NCBI GenBank assembly: GCA_020736575.1
Contig: JAGPYM010000023.1
Coordinates: 1-64,000 of the forward strand
Direction of reading: 5' to 3'
DNA length: 64,000 nucleotides
Source: Thelonectria olida
Taxonomy: Eukaryota; Ascomycota; Sordariomycetes; Hypocreales; Nectriaceae
Both the position numbers and the translations under genes were made by a program. The stretch's first letter is position 1; the number at the start of each line of letters is the position of its first letter. This document shows, in pieces, positions 1 to 11,376 of the stretch. Below the pieces are notes generated by a model. It searched no databases. It saw only the letters and a program-made list of their open reading frames with translations, and was not told the origin of the DNA.

Positions 1-417
1 GACAAACAGTTGGTTGTGCTTGAGATATGCGTTGAACTCCTTGAGTTGATTGCTGACACCAACGTACACCAGTGCTCTATCTTGGTCAATGGGGTCGCGG
101 GGATTCAGAACCATCAAGTCCTTGTACGTGTTGCTAAGGTCGATCTGAATGTTCTTGCCACTGGTAGACGACGCACCACTGTACTGGTGACCGCCGCTCT
201 TGACAGCGATAGCGACTTTGTTCTCCCTAGCCCAGATCACAGCATTGATGATGTCTTGGTCTCCTTTCGGCTGAACGATGAGATCTGGGTACATGTTGCG
301 ATCCTCCTGGTGAGTTGAGGTCGCGTATTGCTGGTTGAAGTAGGCGTAGTCCTGTTTCTCAGCTGGAGTGTCATCGCAGGAATATTGCATCCCTTCAAAG
401 CCTTGGATTCGGACCAT
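1..417 (-). CDS. FAD-binding oxidoreductase, BBE/PCMH type (partial)
   Basis: The minus strand reads open from an ATG at 417 to the window edge, giving about 139 N-terminal residues. Seen: MYPDLIVQPKGDQDI, then an AVKSGGHQYSGAS block and an IQIDLSNTYKDL block. These match the start of the FAD_binding_4 (PCMH) fold of berberine-bridge-like and glucooligosaccharide-oxidase-like enzymes, where the GGH region binds flavin, often covalently through His. The substrate-binding half lies outside the window, so specificity cannot be called. No signal peptide is evident. The frame continues upstream of the ATG only to a stop about 70 bases away, so this ATG is the only in-frame choice unless an upstream exon exists. 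The family is confident; the exact start is moderate. Confidence 0.8.
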   Translation of the reverse strand, partial: MVRIQGFEGMQYSCDDTPAEKQDYAYFNQQYATSTHQEDRNMYPDLIVQPKGDQDIINAVIWARENKVAIAVKSGGHQYSGASSTSGKNIQIDLSNTYKDLMVLNPRDPIDQDRALVYVGVSNQLKEFNAYLKHNQLFV

Positions 418-2538
418 GATTGCTTTCTGGAAGAAGCCAAATACGCAATTGGCAGAAAACTTCGTCGAAGTCTCTGGTAGACAGGCTTAAGACGCGAGCG
501 ACATCCAATTTTATACTTTTCAGGAGTGCTTAAAGACACGGGCTAGTTTTGAGGCGCTCAGCCACCACGGTGATTCTGACGTGACATCTGTAAGCTGAAG
601 TGTAATATTGATTTGGTGACATTCCTCGAGCTTGAGACCTATAGCAGAGTCAGCTTACAGCGTCACTGTTATCTCAGCCAGCCTCGTTGTCCCAATCTCC
701 GTCCCAATCTCCATCCAAGGCGAGCCGTGTCTCACGCTGTTGATGATCATTGGACATATTTAGGAGAATGACTATGTTTCCGTGTCTTACGCTTTTGCTT
801 CAAGTGGTTTTGTCACACCGCCAGGATCGCCAGCATATTCAGGCATTGATACTGCCACAACTTACGACCACAGAATCTGTTGAGGGCCACGTGACCCTTC
901 CAACAGTAGGGCTGCATCGAGTGCAAAGCACTTTTCCTAGTGTGACTGTAATGCAGGAAACTCTCGCCGCCAGCAAGATCCACAAATGTGCCAAAAACAA
1001 TTCAGCCAGCCCTCCTTCACCTTCCAAATGAAGTTGTTTCAGCCCAATCCGGGCCGCGGAAGCATTCCTTGAGCTCCAAGCCACTGCGGGGAAAGACGTT
1101 GGTCGGGCCCTTCTATTCGGTTTTCCACTTTTCAAATTCTAAATCTCGAACATGTGATAACGTGTGGCGAAAACCTGACACACTTTGCGGATGAGTGCAG
1201 GCAAAGAAGAACTCTTGATGTCTCTATCTAATAATGGTCTGAATGTTAGTTTTTATGCTGTCTATGCTATTGGAATAAGGGGAGGCTTCGTAGCTAATAG
1301 AGCCCTATGAATACTGTAGAAACTCGTAAAATTCACTCTCTAAGCACCTGGCTCGGAATGCTAGTGATACCCATGTCTAGGAGGCTATCGCTAGCCTCGT
1401 TCGCGATCTTATTTGCGGTGATCGCGACGTCGGATCCAACATTAGCAGAGGTAGCCACTGAAGTACCCACGATCTTCATCACGGTGCAGGTGATATCTCC
1501 CGCCACCTTAAGGGCTATGCTAGCACTATCGCCTGCAGATTTTCTCCACAGTGGTGGGCGCGTCAGTTATCACCTTGTGAACTATCCCGGCAATATTAGA
1601 CGCAACCTCAATGGCAACGGTCACGAAACCTTTGGCTATGTACCTAGTTAAGCCAAACATTGAGTTCAGGGCAGCGCGGCGGGAGTGGAATAGGATGATA
1701 CATACCTAGCGATAGCAAGAGACAATGCTTTGGGAGCAGAAGACATATGGACGCCATTCATGAACATGAAGACCTCAAGAAGTATAAGGCTTCAAGTACA
1801 TAGGCTCTTCTTTGCACTCACATGCTGTATCTTGACCAGAAATAGTAAGGTTTGCTATGGCTCAGTGAAACGTCACTCTGTGCGGTGACACGGCTTACGC
1901 CAACTGGTGGTGGCACATCAAACGTAAAGTAGGCTGACATGGCTTCTCTCGGCTTTATATCGCCAAACCACCAGAAGTGGTCTTGTTTTATGGTGTACCT
2001 GTCGCGTCAACACCTGCAAGGATAGCCTTAGAGGGTTCAGATTCAATTAGACTGCCTTGAAACTGCGAGCTCAAACTGCTATTATAATTTTAATAATTCA
2101 AGCCACAGATTCTGGCTATTCAGTTGGCGGGTGTATTATACTACAAGTACATGTTGCTGACATGTGATGGCCTGGAAGTGGGAAGTTCCACTCACGCCGC
2201 ATGATGCCGGTAACCGAAGGCATATGCAGCCCGGACGCTACCATCGTATCGCCTGACGAAAAAATATATACTATATACTTCTCATTCACATTAGCTTACA
2301 TAAGTTCAAAATGAATGTCAGTTATAAGCCATAAAAGTTGAACTAGTTAAAAATCTCTATAATAAAGGATCATTGGATAATTAAATAGGGACAGAAGAGT
2401 ATGGATTGTATTAGTCTTAAACCAGTAACGCATTCCATTGAATATTTTCATGATTGAGTAGGCTAATATTGTGAAGCCTAGCTCATCCCTTTTCCTTGCG
2501 TTAATTCTTTGTCAGTAGATGTCATGAAGACAGGGTTG
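418..2538. other. Gene-poor stretch, partly AT-rich
   Basis: No supportable gene. A 114-codon open frame at 1307-1651 (+) has no recognisable domain; the opposite strand of the same stretch reads as alanine/valine-rich, helix-like pieces interrupted by stops, so it may be a decayed small gene. From about 2060 to 2480 the sequence becomes strongly AT-rich, which resembles RIP-type decay of repeats (inference). Confidence 0.4.
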
Positions 2539-2689
2539 TGTTGAACAGAAGGCATATGCTGGGGTGTCACGTGCGGGTCAACGGTCTTATGATGAACAGC
2601 AGATCTTTCAGGGGCAGACACTTAACGAGAACACACAACATGAATACACTGATTTGGATCAATGGGCCGAATACACGTACTGTCTGACA
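2539..2689 (+). mobile_element. Solo LTR of a Copia-type retrotransposon, copy 1
   Basis: A 151-bp unit begins TGTTGAACAG and ends CTGTCTGACA. It is flanked by a perfect 5-bp duplication GGTTG (2534-2538 and 2690-2694). Near-identical copies lie at 2955, 11094 (inverted) and 11377. TG...CA ends plus a 5-bp target duplication define an LTR; with no internal sequence attached this is a solo LTR left by LTR-LTR recombination. Assignment to Copia comes from copy 2, which abuts a Copia protease remnant. Confidence 0.85.
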
Positions 2690-2875
2690 GGTTGAGGCTC
2701 TTGGGCAGGTGGAGACAATTGGGGCGGCCCGGAGCGGGTCGGTGGCCCCGGCCTAGCTACCCCACAGTACGAGTGCGAAAAATAACTTTTACTTACCCAA
2801 AATACCCACAACGAGGAAGAAAATAACTACCCGTTGGTGTAAGGGTGGGCCGGGCAAGCCGGGCCCACCGGCACA

Positions 2876-2907
2876 ACCAACTAAGAGGCAGTCACCTCTT
2901 AGTTGGT
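2876..2907. repeat. Perfect 13-bp inverted repeat (hairpin)
   Basis: ACCAACTAAGAGG at 2876-2888 pairs with its exact reverse complement at 2895-2907 across a 6-base loop. It lies between two LTR copies. Just upstream is a second, GC-rich self-complementary stretch around 2846-2869. No T-run follows that would suggest a terminator. Confidence 0.6.
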
Positions 2908-2954
2908 CACAAAAATGAGGGACAGCTGTTTTTGATCTGACCTTACCGCGTTCC

Positions 2955-3104
2955 TGTTGAACAGACGGCATATGCTGGGGTGTCACGTGCGGGTCAAGGG
3001 TCTTATGATGAACAGCAGATTTTCAGGGGCAGACACTTAACGAGAACACACAACATGAATACACTGATTTGGATCAATGGACCGAATACACGTACTGTCT
3101 GACA
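2955..3104 (+). mobile_element. LTR of a Copia-type retrotransposon, copy 2
   Basis: Same LTR as copy 1 with a one-base deletion (150 bp). It is followed directly by retrotransposon-internal sequence rather than by a target duplication, so it is the 5' LTR of a deleted element. The downstream coding remnant carries the family assignment. Confidence 0.8.
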
Positions 3105-3345
3105 ACATCCAACCCGATCAAGCGAGACTGGCTCTTTGGCAAAACGACTTCCAAGGTCACCTTGGATTGGTCGGCTCGACATTCGGACTCTCCGGATCTC
3201 AGGCATCCCCCCAAGCTCGGGCCCTCGAACGGATCCATGTCTTGGATAGTGGTGCCTCCTCACACATTTTCTGCCGGTCTACGTACCTTACGGAAAACGA
3301 CACCGGGAGCGACATATGTGGATCAGGCGACTGAAGTCATAGTAG
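3105..3345 (+). pseudogene. Copia polyprotein remnant with protease motif
   Basis: Reading through the LTR end, one frame gives about 75 residues containing RIHVLDSGASSHIF. LDSGASSH is the aspartic protease active-site motif of Ty1/Copia polyproteins (usual form: IDSGASxHM). Gag is missing between the LTR and the protease, and no integrase or reverse transcriptase follows. It is therefore an internally deleted and 3'-truncated element ending close to the NLR gene on the other strand. Confidence 0.7.
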
Positions 3346-3454
3346 TCCATAACTTTGACACGCTTAGTATGCTGAGACCAAAAATTCATCTTCCGGCGAC
3401 AAATGCATCAGGTTCCTGCCTAATTTCAGACATATCTGCCATATGATTTTCTGC

Positions 3455-6304
3455 TCAAAAAGGCCTTTGTTTCCAGCGACCTAGGATTTTCGCAGATGAT
3501 TTCGTAGAAGGGTGCTCGGGTCCGAGTGCAGCACATCGCAGCTGCCAGCACTCCTCCATCAATCCAACGGCATCGTCACTCCGATTCTGGCTTCTCCAGG
3601 TAACGGCCAGGTCATGCATTGCTCGGAGAATATGGGGATGCTTCTCCCCGAGAACCTCCCGGCGTAGCTCCAATACCTTGACGTAGATCCCCTCGGCCTT
3701 ATCGTATCGGCCCTGTTGATGGTATGTCGCCGCGAGAGACCCCATGCTCTGGATTGTATGCGGATGCTTCTCCCCAAGGACCTCAAATCGTAACTCTAAT
3801 ACCTTGACTTTCATCTCCTGGGCCTTATCGTACCGGCCCTGCGCATGGTATGTTGCCGCGAGAGACCCCATGCTCTCAATCGTATCCGGATGCTTTTCGC
3901 CAAGAATCTCCCGTCGTAGCTCCAATACCTTGACTTTGAGATCCTCGGCCTCATCGTATCGGCCCTGCGCACCATATGTCGCCGCGAGTTCCGCCATGCT
4001 CTGGATTGCATGCGGATGCTTCTCCCCAAGGACCTCCCCCCGTATCTCCGATTCCTTGGCTTTGATGGCCTCGGCCTTATCGTATCGGCCCTGCTGATGG
4101 TATGTCACCGCGAGAGACCCCATGCTCTCAATTGTATCCGGATGCTTTTCTCCAAGGACCTCCCGTCTTAGCTCCAATACCTTGGCTTTCATGTCCTCGG
4201 CCTCATCGTATCGACCCTGCGCACCGTATGTCGTCGCGAGATACCGCATGCTCTGGATTGTATGCGGATGCTTTCCTCCAAGAACCTCCCGTCGTAGCTC
4301 CAATACCTTGACGTAGATCCCCTCGGCCTTATCGTATCGGCCCTGTTGATGGTATGTCGCCGCGAGAGACCCCATGCTCTGGATTGTATGCGGATGCTTC
4401 TCCCCGAGAACCTCCTGCCGTAGCTCCAATACCTTGACTTTGATCTCCTCGGCCTCATCGTATCGGCCCTGCTGATGGTATGTTGCCGCGAGTTCCCCCA
4501 TGCTCCAGACCTTATCTGGATGCTTTTCTCCAAGGACCTCCCGTTGTAGCTCCAATACCTTGACGTAGATCCCCTCGGCCGTATCGTATCGGCCCTGCGC
4601 ATGGTATGTCGTCGCGAGAGACCCCAGGCTCTGGATTGTATGCGGATGCTTTTCTCCAAGTACCTCCCGCCGTAGCTCTAATACCTTGACGTAGATCTCC
4701 TCGGCCTCGTCGTATCGGCTTTGCTGATAGTATGTCGTTGCAAGTTCCCCCATGCTCCAGATCGTATCCTGATGCTTCTCCCCAAGGACCCCAAGTCGTA
4801 GTCTAAGAGCCCTTGCATCTACTTGCCCCTTCTCTCTCCACCTTCCGCAGTCGTAGAGGTAGTTAGAAACCCGAGATAGAAGGTTAGAAATTTCCACTTC
4901 CTTCCCACATATCTCTGCCCAATCACTTACCCGCACTGCATGTGTTAAGTACTTCTCGCAATCCGCCCACGCCTCTCGATTCCGTTTAGGAAAGAGTTCG
5001 ATAACGATCTGCGACGCGATCTTTGAGAAGTAGGCCCCGTCAGCTCTCTCCCGACGATATCTTAGCCCGTATCGGATGGCCTCCTGCACAAGCTTGTGCA
5101 TTTCATAGCTCTGGCTACTCTCCGTTCTGCGTATACCCACAAACGAGAATTCCTTGAGCCGTGTTACAGCGTTGGTTGCCTCGTTCCCGCAGCCAATTGA
5201 TTCTTTGCCAAATTTAGTACTAGCCGCAGCGACGATCTCAAATGGAATACTCTGGTTATCAATATACGCTAGGACATGGATGAGCCTATATGCCAACTCG
5301 CTCTCGTGTCGCATGCGTGCGACTGAGATGCTCCACGTTTCTAGGACGCTATTCGGTACATCCGGTCTCCGATGACGGTCCATCTCTGTCTCTTTTAGTA
5401 TACGCCAGCGATCCTTTTCCTCGGCGAGTTTGGCTAAATATTCTCGGATCGGTAACAAGGTCCTTCGAATGTACACGCCTGCTTGGCAGATCGCTAGGGG
5501 AAGTCGCTGGAGTTCCTCGAGCAATGCACTAGCATCCTGTTGCTCGTCATCGTCGGTCGACCTATGTATTGCCGTTTCTAGTAACGTCATCGCCTCGTCA
5601 AACGCCATACGGCTGACCTCGATCCCTCGCCGTGGCCCAACAAGAGTGCCAACGATTCGCTCATCCCGGCTCGTCCATAGCACCGTCCCTGTTGGCCCTC
5701 GTGGGATGTAGTTATGCAGGTTCTTGGTCGTCTCCGCGGCGAGTCCGACACCAAACAGCCCCAGTTGGTCGGCGTTATCAAGAACGAGGAGCCACTGTGG
5801 CTGTGACTCGAGGTGCTCGCGCACAGCCGCGAGCAGGTCTTCGCCATTCAGCGCATCGTCCAGGCCGAGCTTCTTTGCGATTGTCTTGTAGTCCTGCGTA
5901 AAGGTGGTCTCGGTGTCGGCGTGCACCCAAAAGACAGAGCAAGTGGGATCGGTGCATCGGCGGTAGGCGTATTCAAGCGCGATCTGCGTTTTCCTGGGGT
6001 CGGTTAGCGGGATCGGAAGCTAGGATGGTGTTAGAACCTACCCCGACCCACCGAGGCCCCAGAGAGCGGCGCTGCGATAGTCTGGCGTCGAAGGAAGGAG
6101 CACATCGAGCTTAGCGACCAGATCCGACCGGTGGACGCCATCTTCGGTGCGGGGATATGGAATGACGCGGCAGACCCTAGGGCGGGGAAGCAGACGTGAT
6201 GTGGGGATCCCGTTAAAACTGGCGTCGAAGGTTCCGCCCGAGATATTGATGCCGGCCGGGATATTGTGGCCATGAGTCAAGCCGTGGAATGACGCCCCGC
6301 TCAT
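3455..6304 (-). CDS. NB-ARC/TPR NOD-like receptor (STAND ATPase)
   Basis: Predicted as two exons, 6042-6304 and 3455-5993, with a 48-bp GT-AG intron (5994-6041); 933 aa. The intron splits the Walker A motif: exon 1 ends WGLGGSG and exon 2 starts KTQIALEYAY, restoring GLGGSGKT. Walker B-like WLLVLDNAD follows, then NB-ARC-type helical text. The C-terminal half holds about ten 42-residue TPR_12/kinesin-light-chain units (LATTYxxQGRYDEAE, LELRREVLGEKHP), nine of them strikingly similar and the last degenerate. A short N-terminus with a Gly/Asn-rich GINISGGTFDASFNG stretch replaces the usual HET or PNP effector domain. Such proteins act in fungal non-self recognition; the ligand is unknown. Repeats this uniform are typical of fungal NLRs under concerted evolution. 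Confidence 0.88.
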
Positions 6305-6801
6305 CGCAGGCCAGTGGGACTACCGGTGTGAAAGGACTCAAGGTTTCTTTCACAAGAAGAGTTAGAGGAAGCATCTGCATTTGGAACAGTGCAAGTGGGC
6401 GGTGATTCTTCGTGGATGAAATAATAAGCCATGTCGGTCCACGTGAGCAGAGTTATCTAACGGCGCAATCACAGCTACAGGTAGAGCCGCGGATGAAGAC
6501 GCCTCCGGCCGACGCAGTGCCTGCGAGGACAATTCGGCCATCGATGGGGCCCATGGAACGAGACCCCGCTTACCCGGCGTGAAATGGCGCTCTCGATTCC
6601 GGCTAGAGGAGTCCATGAGCTGTTTGCGGCCATATTGCGGAGGAGGCGCGACGCGTCATGGCAACGTCATAGCTCTAATTGTGGGTCTCAGTTCCAGTGA
6701 CCAATCACAGGGTCCGGTTACGCTCCTGGCAACTGGGCCAATGCCTTGAGGAACGAAAGGCTCTTTCTTCCGCCCCCCTACGCACAGGCCGCATGCAGGA
6801 G

Positions 6802-6949
6802 AGGCAAACCAGTCGCGGTTTGCGCAAAGGAGCCTTGAGGAACGAAGCCCGATGTTGGAGATAGGATCTGCCTGTTTAATCCCGATCGCTAAGGTGCAAT
6901 GATGCCATCCCCAGCGGATAGGGGAGGATCATGCGGAGAGGCTAAAACT
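6802..6949. repeat. Dispersed repeat, copy 1 (second copy 49574-49759)
   Basis: Starts AGGCAAACCAGTCGCGGTTT and is clearly the same sequence, in the same orientation, as 49574-49759. Shared text runs through GGAGCCTTGAGGAACGAAGC and GATCTGCCTGTTT to GCTAAAACTG, with indels and substitutions. There is no open frame of note and the flanks are unrelated, so this is a non-coding dispersed element of unknown class. Confidence 0.7.
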
Positions 6950-7104
6950 GCAGTGGACCGGGCTCCCGCACAAGAAGACGTGTGTGGCCGCCAGACGGGT
7001 AAAAGCGGGGATTCAAGGTTAATGAGCGAGTGAGTTGGGCTACGCATTATCGACGGGACCCAATAGGCCGACGAGTACCCGTCGCGCTTCCTAAATAGGT
7101 TAAG

Positions 7105-7201
7105 TGATCACGACTAATCGATAGAATCGAAAACAGAGTAGCGTCTTTGGCCCTATGAGGCTAGGTCCTCCCGGGCGTAATAAATTTCATTCATTCATTC
7201 A
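7105..7201 (+). mobile_element. Extremely 5'-truncated LINE insertion with TSD
   Basis: Ninety-seven bases ending in a (TTCA)n tail are flanked by a perfect 13-bp duplication TAAATAGGTTAAG (7092-7104 and 7202-7214). The insert contains GGCCCTATGAG and GGGCGTAATAAA. Equivalent text occurs just before the simple-repeat tails of the LINE 3' ends near 47940 (+) and 49800 (-). A short 3' piece plus tail plus long target duplication is the signature of target-primed reverse transcription. Confidence 0.8.
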
Positions 7202-7349
7202 TAAATAGGTTAAGAGCCTTCCGTTATCGGAACGCTCAACGCGTCGCGTCCGAGAGGATATTCTCACTACACGTGCTTTTTGACTATATCAGAATGTTAT
7301 TCCCAAGTTTTAGTTTAGTTACAACTTCTAGTGCTATAACTAGGTAGGA

Positions 7350-9593
7350 ATGGATTCAGCCCAAAATCGAAACGACAGGTTTCCCGACGACTGCCTCCCC
7401 CTAAGGCGAATACGAATCTCGAGATGCTGTGTTCAAAGCGATCAATGCGTGGGCAGCCCCAAGAGGCTATGCGTTTATAAATGGGAGGTCAACGAAAGAG
7501 AAGACCGGCAGACACACGATCACGTACTTATTTTGATCGACGTTCTAAACCTCCGAATGCATTAAAAGAGCGACAACGGAAGCCAACTACTCGGGGGACT
7601 GGCTGTGAGTTCTCTGTCTTGGCTAAGGAATCCTTGGATAAGAGAACTTGGACCTTACGACATCGTTCCGATCAGCGGTTTTCTTCACATAATCACGAGC
7701 CAAGTCAACACCCATCTTCTCATCCGGTTCATCGAGTACTCTCCGGAGAGCATATGTCTCAGCTTACAAGGCTGTTAAACGCTGGCATAGCCCCTAAAGA
7801 TATCAGAACGTATATACGCCAAAACACCACTTCTATTGCAACTCAGCAAGATATCTACAATCGTATTGCAGATGCAAGACGAGATATTTGCGAAGGACGG
7901 AGTAGGATCAACGCACTTGCCAACCAACTAGATCGAGAAGGATTGTGGAACCGAATGCAACTAGGTCCAGATAACCGAGTAACAGCTGTCCTGTTCGCCC
8001 ACCCAAACTCGCTGGCATACCTCCAGGCCTACCCAGATACCCTAATACTGGACTGCACCTATAAGACGAACAAGTACGGAATGCCGCTCTTGGATATGAT
8101 CGGAGTCGATGCTTGCCAACGGTCTTTCTGCATTGCGTTTGCATTCCTCAGCGGCGAGACTGAACAGGACTACTTTTGGGCCTTGGACCGTCTGAAGTCA
8201 CTGTACGAAGTCAGCAATACTCGGTTTCCTTCAGTTATCTTGACAGATCGCTGTCTTGCTTGTATCAACGCTGTTGCCACCTGTTTCCCTTCCGCTGCTT
8301 CGCTTTTATGTCTTTGGCATGCAAATAAAGTAGTTCTTCGTCATTGTCAGCCAACTTTTACGCGGCAACAACAGGGGCAGCGACATGGGCAAGACCAAGG
8401 ACTTGAAGCTTGGAACACCTTTTATAACTATTGGCATCTGATTATGAAATCTCCCACTGAAGAGATATTCCACGAACGCGTATCGGATTTCGAACAAAAG
8501 TATCTTCCAACCCATATCGAAGAAGTCGGATATATTAAGACTAGTTGGCTCGACCTGTATAAAGAGAAGCTTGTGAAGGCTTGGGTCGACCAACACCCGC
8601 ATTTCGATAACGTTGTTACTTCCCGAGTCCAGGGTATTCATGGGTTACTCAAAAGCCACCTCAAGAGATCCACATTAGATCTATTCGAAGCATGGAGAGC
8701 GATCAAACAAGCGCTGTTCAACCAACTTGCAGAGTTAAAGTCCAACCAAGCTAAACAGCAAATTCGGACACCACTCGAACTATCTGGACCACTCTACAAT
8801 GCAGTACGTGGTTGGGTATCACACGAAGCTTTGAGAAAAGTCGAAGAACAACGGAAGCTTTTGACGAAAAGGAACCCAATTCCATCGCCAAATTGTACGG
8901 GTTCTTTTTCTCGGTCCCAAGGGCTACCTTGTTTTCATAAACTAGAAGGTTTACCACTTCGTCTTTACCCCATTCAAGCGTTCGAAGGGAACATAGCGGG
9001 TTCGAGATAGTTGAAACAGCAATAACGCCTAAAACACCGCCTATATGTAGCAAATGCCATATGTTAGGTCACGCAAGGAACTCGAAACTGTGTCCCCTAC
9101 GATACACAGAGCTGAGATCACGGCTATTTGCGACTTCACAACAACTGCCGCCAGAGTCAATTGCAGAACAGCCTCGGGTCCAACCAGCTATCACTTCGGA
9201 GCCAGTCTTCCCGGCAACCACTATTGAATCGTCGATTCAACCTTCCATGGAAACCATGCCTCGGCCACCTACACCACCTGTTCGCACGCCTTCGCCCTCA
9301 CCGAACCGGGTTCCATCTCGGCCACTGAATTACGATGATCCAAGGGCTATTTACCAGAAATATATTACAGCGAGAGATGCTTGGTATAAAACTCAGCCTC
9401 CTGGAACCTATGTGAACAATCAACTATACCGAAAAGCAATGGGTTTGCCGTTACGATATGACAAGAAAAGCTACGAATGGTGCCTGGATTACAAACGGAT
9501 GACTAAACAGTGTGTAACCTCAACAGGCTCGAGAGACTGGAAAAGAGAAGAGATGATGGCTTACTTGGACTGGGACAAGTCAGAAAATGAGAA
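7350..9593 (+). pseudogene. MULE (Hop-like) transposase, frameshifted
   Basis: Three frames together make one Mutator-like transposase. The N-terminal part (EYESRDAVFKAINAW, about 7408-7520) is in a different frame from the main 509-codon frame (7481-9010). The zinc-knuckle tail (ICSKCHMLGHARNSKLCP, about 9043) is in a third. The main part carries LILDCTYKTNKYG and ILTDRC (MULE DDE region), LLCLWHANK, and a SWIM-like CTGSFSRSQGLPCFH. The C-terminus runs to YLDWDKSENEK and is cut by the LINE at about 9594. At least three frameshifts make it non-functional. The layout matches the Hop family described in Fusarium; that name is from family knowledge. Confidence 0.82.
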
Positions 9594-10830
9594 GTGTGCA
9601 GGCAGCCGCAAGCAAGGCCGGAACGTCAAAGAATGTTGGCGCAGGGCAAATGGCAGCAGGCGACAACGATCGTGGCAATGCGGTCGAGGGATCACAGGCC
9701 ATGGAGAGCGCGGTGAACGGCAACGAATCGCTCATCCAGATGCTCCGGACGATGCTCCAGGAAACGTCGACCCATATAATGACCGAACAGAAGAAGATGC
9801 TGCAGAGGCTCTGGGATGCGTTGCTGGAGAACCAGGGATCGGCGACGAAGATGGTGAGCGACCAGCTGGAAATGATTCAACGACTCCAACAGGAGATACA
9901 GACGGTCAGGGCTGAGGCTGCCAAGGACCGGAAGAAGGCCGAAGAAACTAGACGTATGCATGAACAGGCCGCCGAGGAACTAAAGGCGATGCGAGAAACA
10001 AACGAGCAACTTAGACAGGCGCAAGAACAAACCACGGAAGAGTTGAAACAACTGCGAGAACAGTTCGACATGGTGGCCCAAAGCATTGCGGCCAATAGTG
10101 CCCAGACGAGCCCTCAGCCATCGTATGTAGACGTAGCGCGTACTCCCCCGACAAGCCAACCAGGCAACGTCCGAAGCCTATCGTCTATGCGAACAACACC
10201 GTCCGCGTTCACCGATACCCTTTTCTGTACTATCGACACATTGCGCGTCAACGAGGAGGAGAAGGGCAAGGCACAAGTGGGAGGAATCCGACAGAGCATC
10301 GAGGAGGAGATGCGAAAGAAGGAGGGCCGACAGGACTGGAGGTGCGCAGCCGTGGTGAAGGACGCGAGGAACACAGACCGCATCAAGGTGATCTGTAGAG
10401 ATGAGGCGGAGATGCAGCTCGTCAAGGAGGCAGCCGAGAGGACTGCAGTCAAGGGTGCGAGAGTACTCAGGGACCAACTCTACCCGGTCAAGGTAGACGG
10501 TGCGAACCGTACGGCAGTACTGGACTCGGACGGCAATATACTGCCAGGAGCGATGGAGGCACTGGGCAGGGAGAACGAGGTGACGATCACCAAGATCCAC
10601 TGGCTCAGCGATAGGGAGAACGGAAAGACGTACGGGTCAATGGTGATCTACGTGACGAAAGGAAACGATGCGAAGCGACTCCTCGAGGAGGGATACTTGA
10701 TACTTTCACCTGGCCGGGGAGTCGGCCAACACCAACGTCTTTGAGCGGCGTCAAGGACCAGTTCAGTGCTACAAGTGCTGGAACATTGGCCATAAAGCAT
10801 TAACACAGCGGCAGCATCCAGGATGTTTTT
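9594..10830 (+). pseudogene. LINE ORF1 (gag-like) protein, frameshifted and truncated
   Basis: A 385-codon frame encodes a long coiled coil (about residues 60-170, rich in EELKQLREQ-type heptads), then an RNA-binding-like region (LFCTIDTLRVNEEEKGK, RIKVICRDEAEMQLVKEA). It stops at 10744. Shifting one base in the G-run near 10718 restores SANTNVFERRQGPVQ followed by a CCHC zinc knuckle start, CYKCWNIGHKA (about 10767-10800), after which homology ends. This is the ORF1 architecture of Tad-like LINEs. Its 5' edge sits exactly where the MULE transposase homology stops, so the LINE inserted into the MULE. Confidence 0.8.
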
Positions 10831-11093
10831 CAGGAGTGGGTAGCAGCCCTTCAAAGCTGAGCTTTACAGATATCTGACCTTCCCTATTAGGCTGCGTATA
10901 GCGAATGACGATGTTACGTGGGGAATGGGGTATCAGCAGAGTTTGCTGAGGATGAGGGGAGGAAGCATTTCAGGTGGCATGGAGTTGTACAGGAGCAAGT
11001 AAGGTACATAACTAATGGATGTGATGCGTTTGGGCAACAACCAGCGACGGTCGGGGTTCAGGCGTTGATGGACATAGCCAAGAGGAGACTAAT

Positions 11094-11244
11094 TGTCAGA
11101 CAGTACGTGTATTCGGTCCATTGATCCAAATCAGTGTATTCATGTTGTGTGTTCTCGTTAAGTGTCTGCCCCTGAAAGATCTGCTGTTCATCATAAGACC
11201 GTTGACGCGCACGTGACACCCCAGCATATGCCTTCTGTTCAACA
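11094..11244 (-). mobile_element. Copia-type LTR, copy 3 (inverted)
   Basis: Full-length 151-bp LTR in reverse orientation, from TGTCAGACAGTACG to CTTCTGTTCAACA. The 5-bp flanks differ (CTAAT versus ATATC), so it is not a simple solo LTR with intact duplication. It stands head-to-head with copy 4, 132 bp away. Confidence 0.8.
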
Positions 11245-11376
11245 ATATCCACTATATAACAGCTGGCAAATCGCTGGCGAGTGCCCTACGGGCGCCCGGC
11301 GATTTCCACTGTTACATGCCTAAAATAAGGCCACATTTCTTTCTTACTACTCTTTTCTCTTTAGGAAGTTTATATC

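Noticed and set aside
237..539. 100-codon minus-strand frame over the FAD oxidoreductase
   Set aside because: Different phase from the frame carrying the conserved GGH flavin motif.
1307..1651. 114-codon frame with a hydrophobic stretch, considered as a small secreted protein
   Set aside because: The hydrophobic part is internal, there is no clear cleavage pattern, and the complementary strand shows equally gene-like pieces; no support for either.
2876..2907. Hairpin considered as a transcription terminator or RNA gene
   Set aside because: Eukaryotic context, no coding gene ending there, no T-run and no known RNA family resemblance.
4189..4659. 156-codon arginine-rich frame inside the TPR array
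   Set aside because: Out-of-frame reading of the 126-bp TPR repeats; periodicity alone keeps it open.
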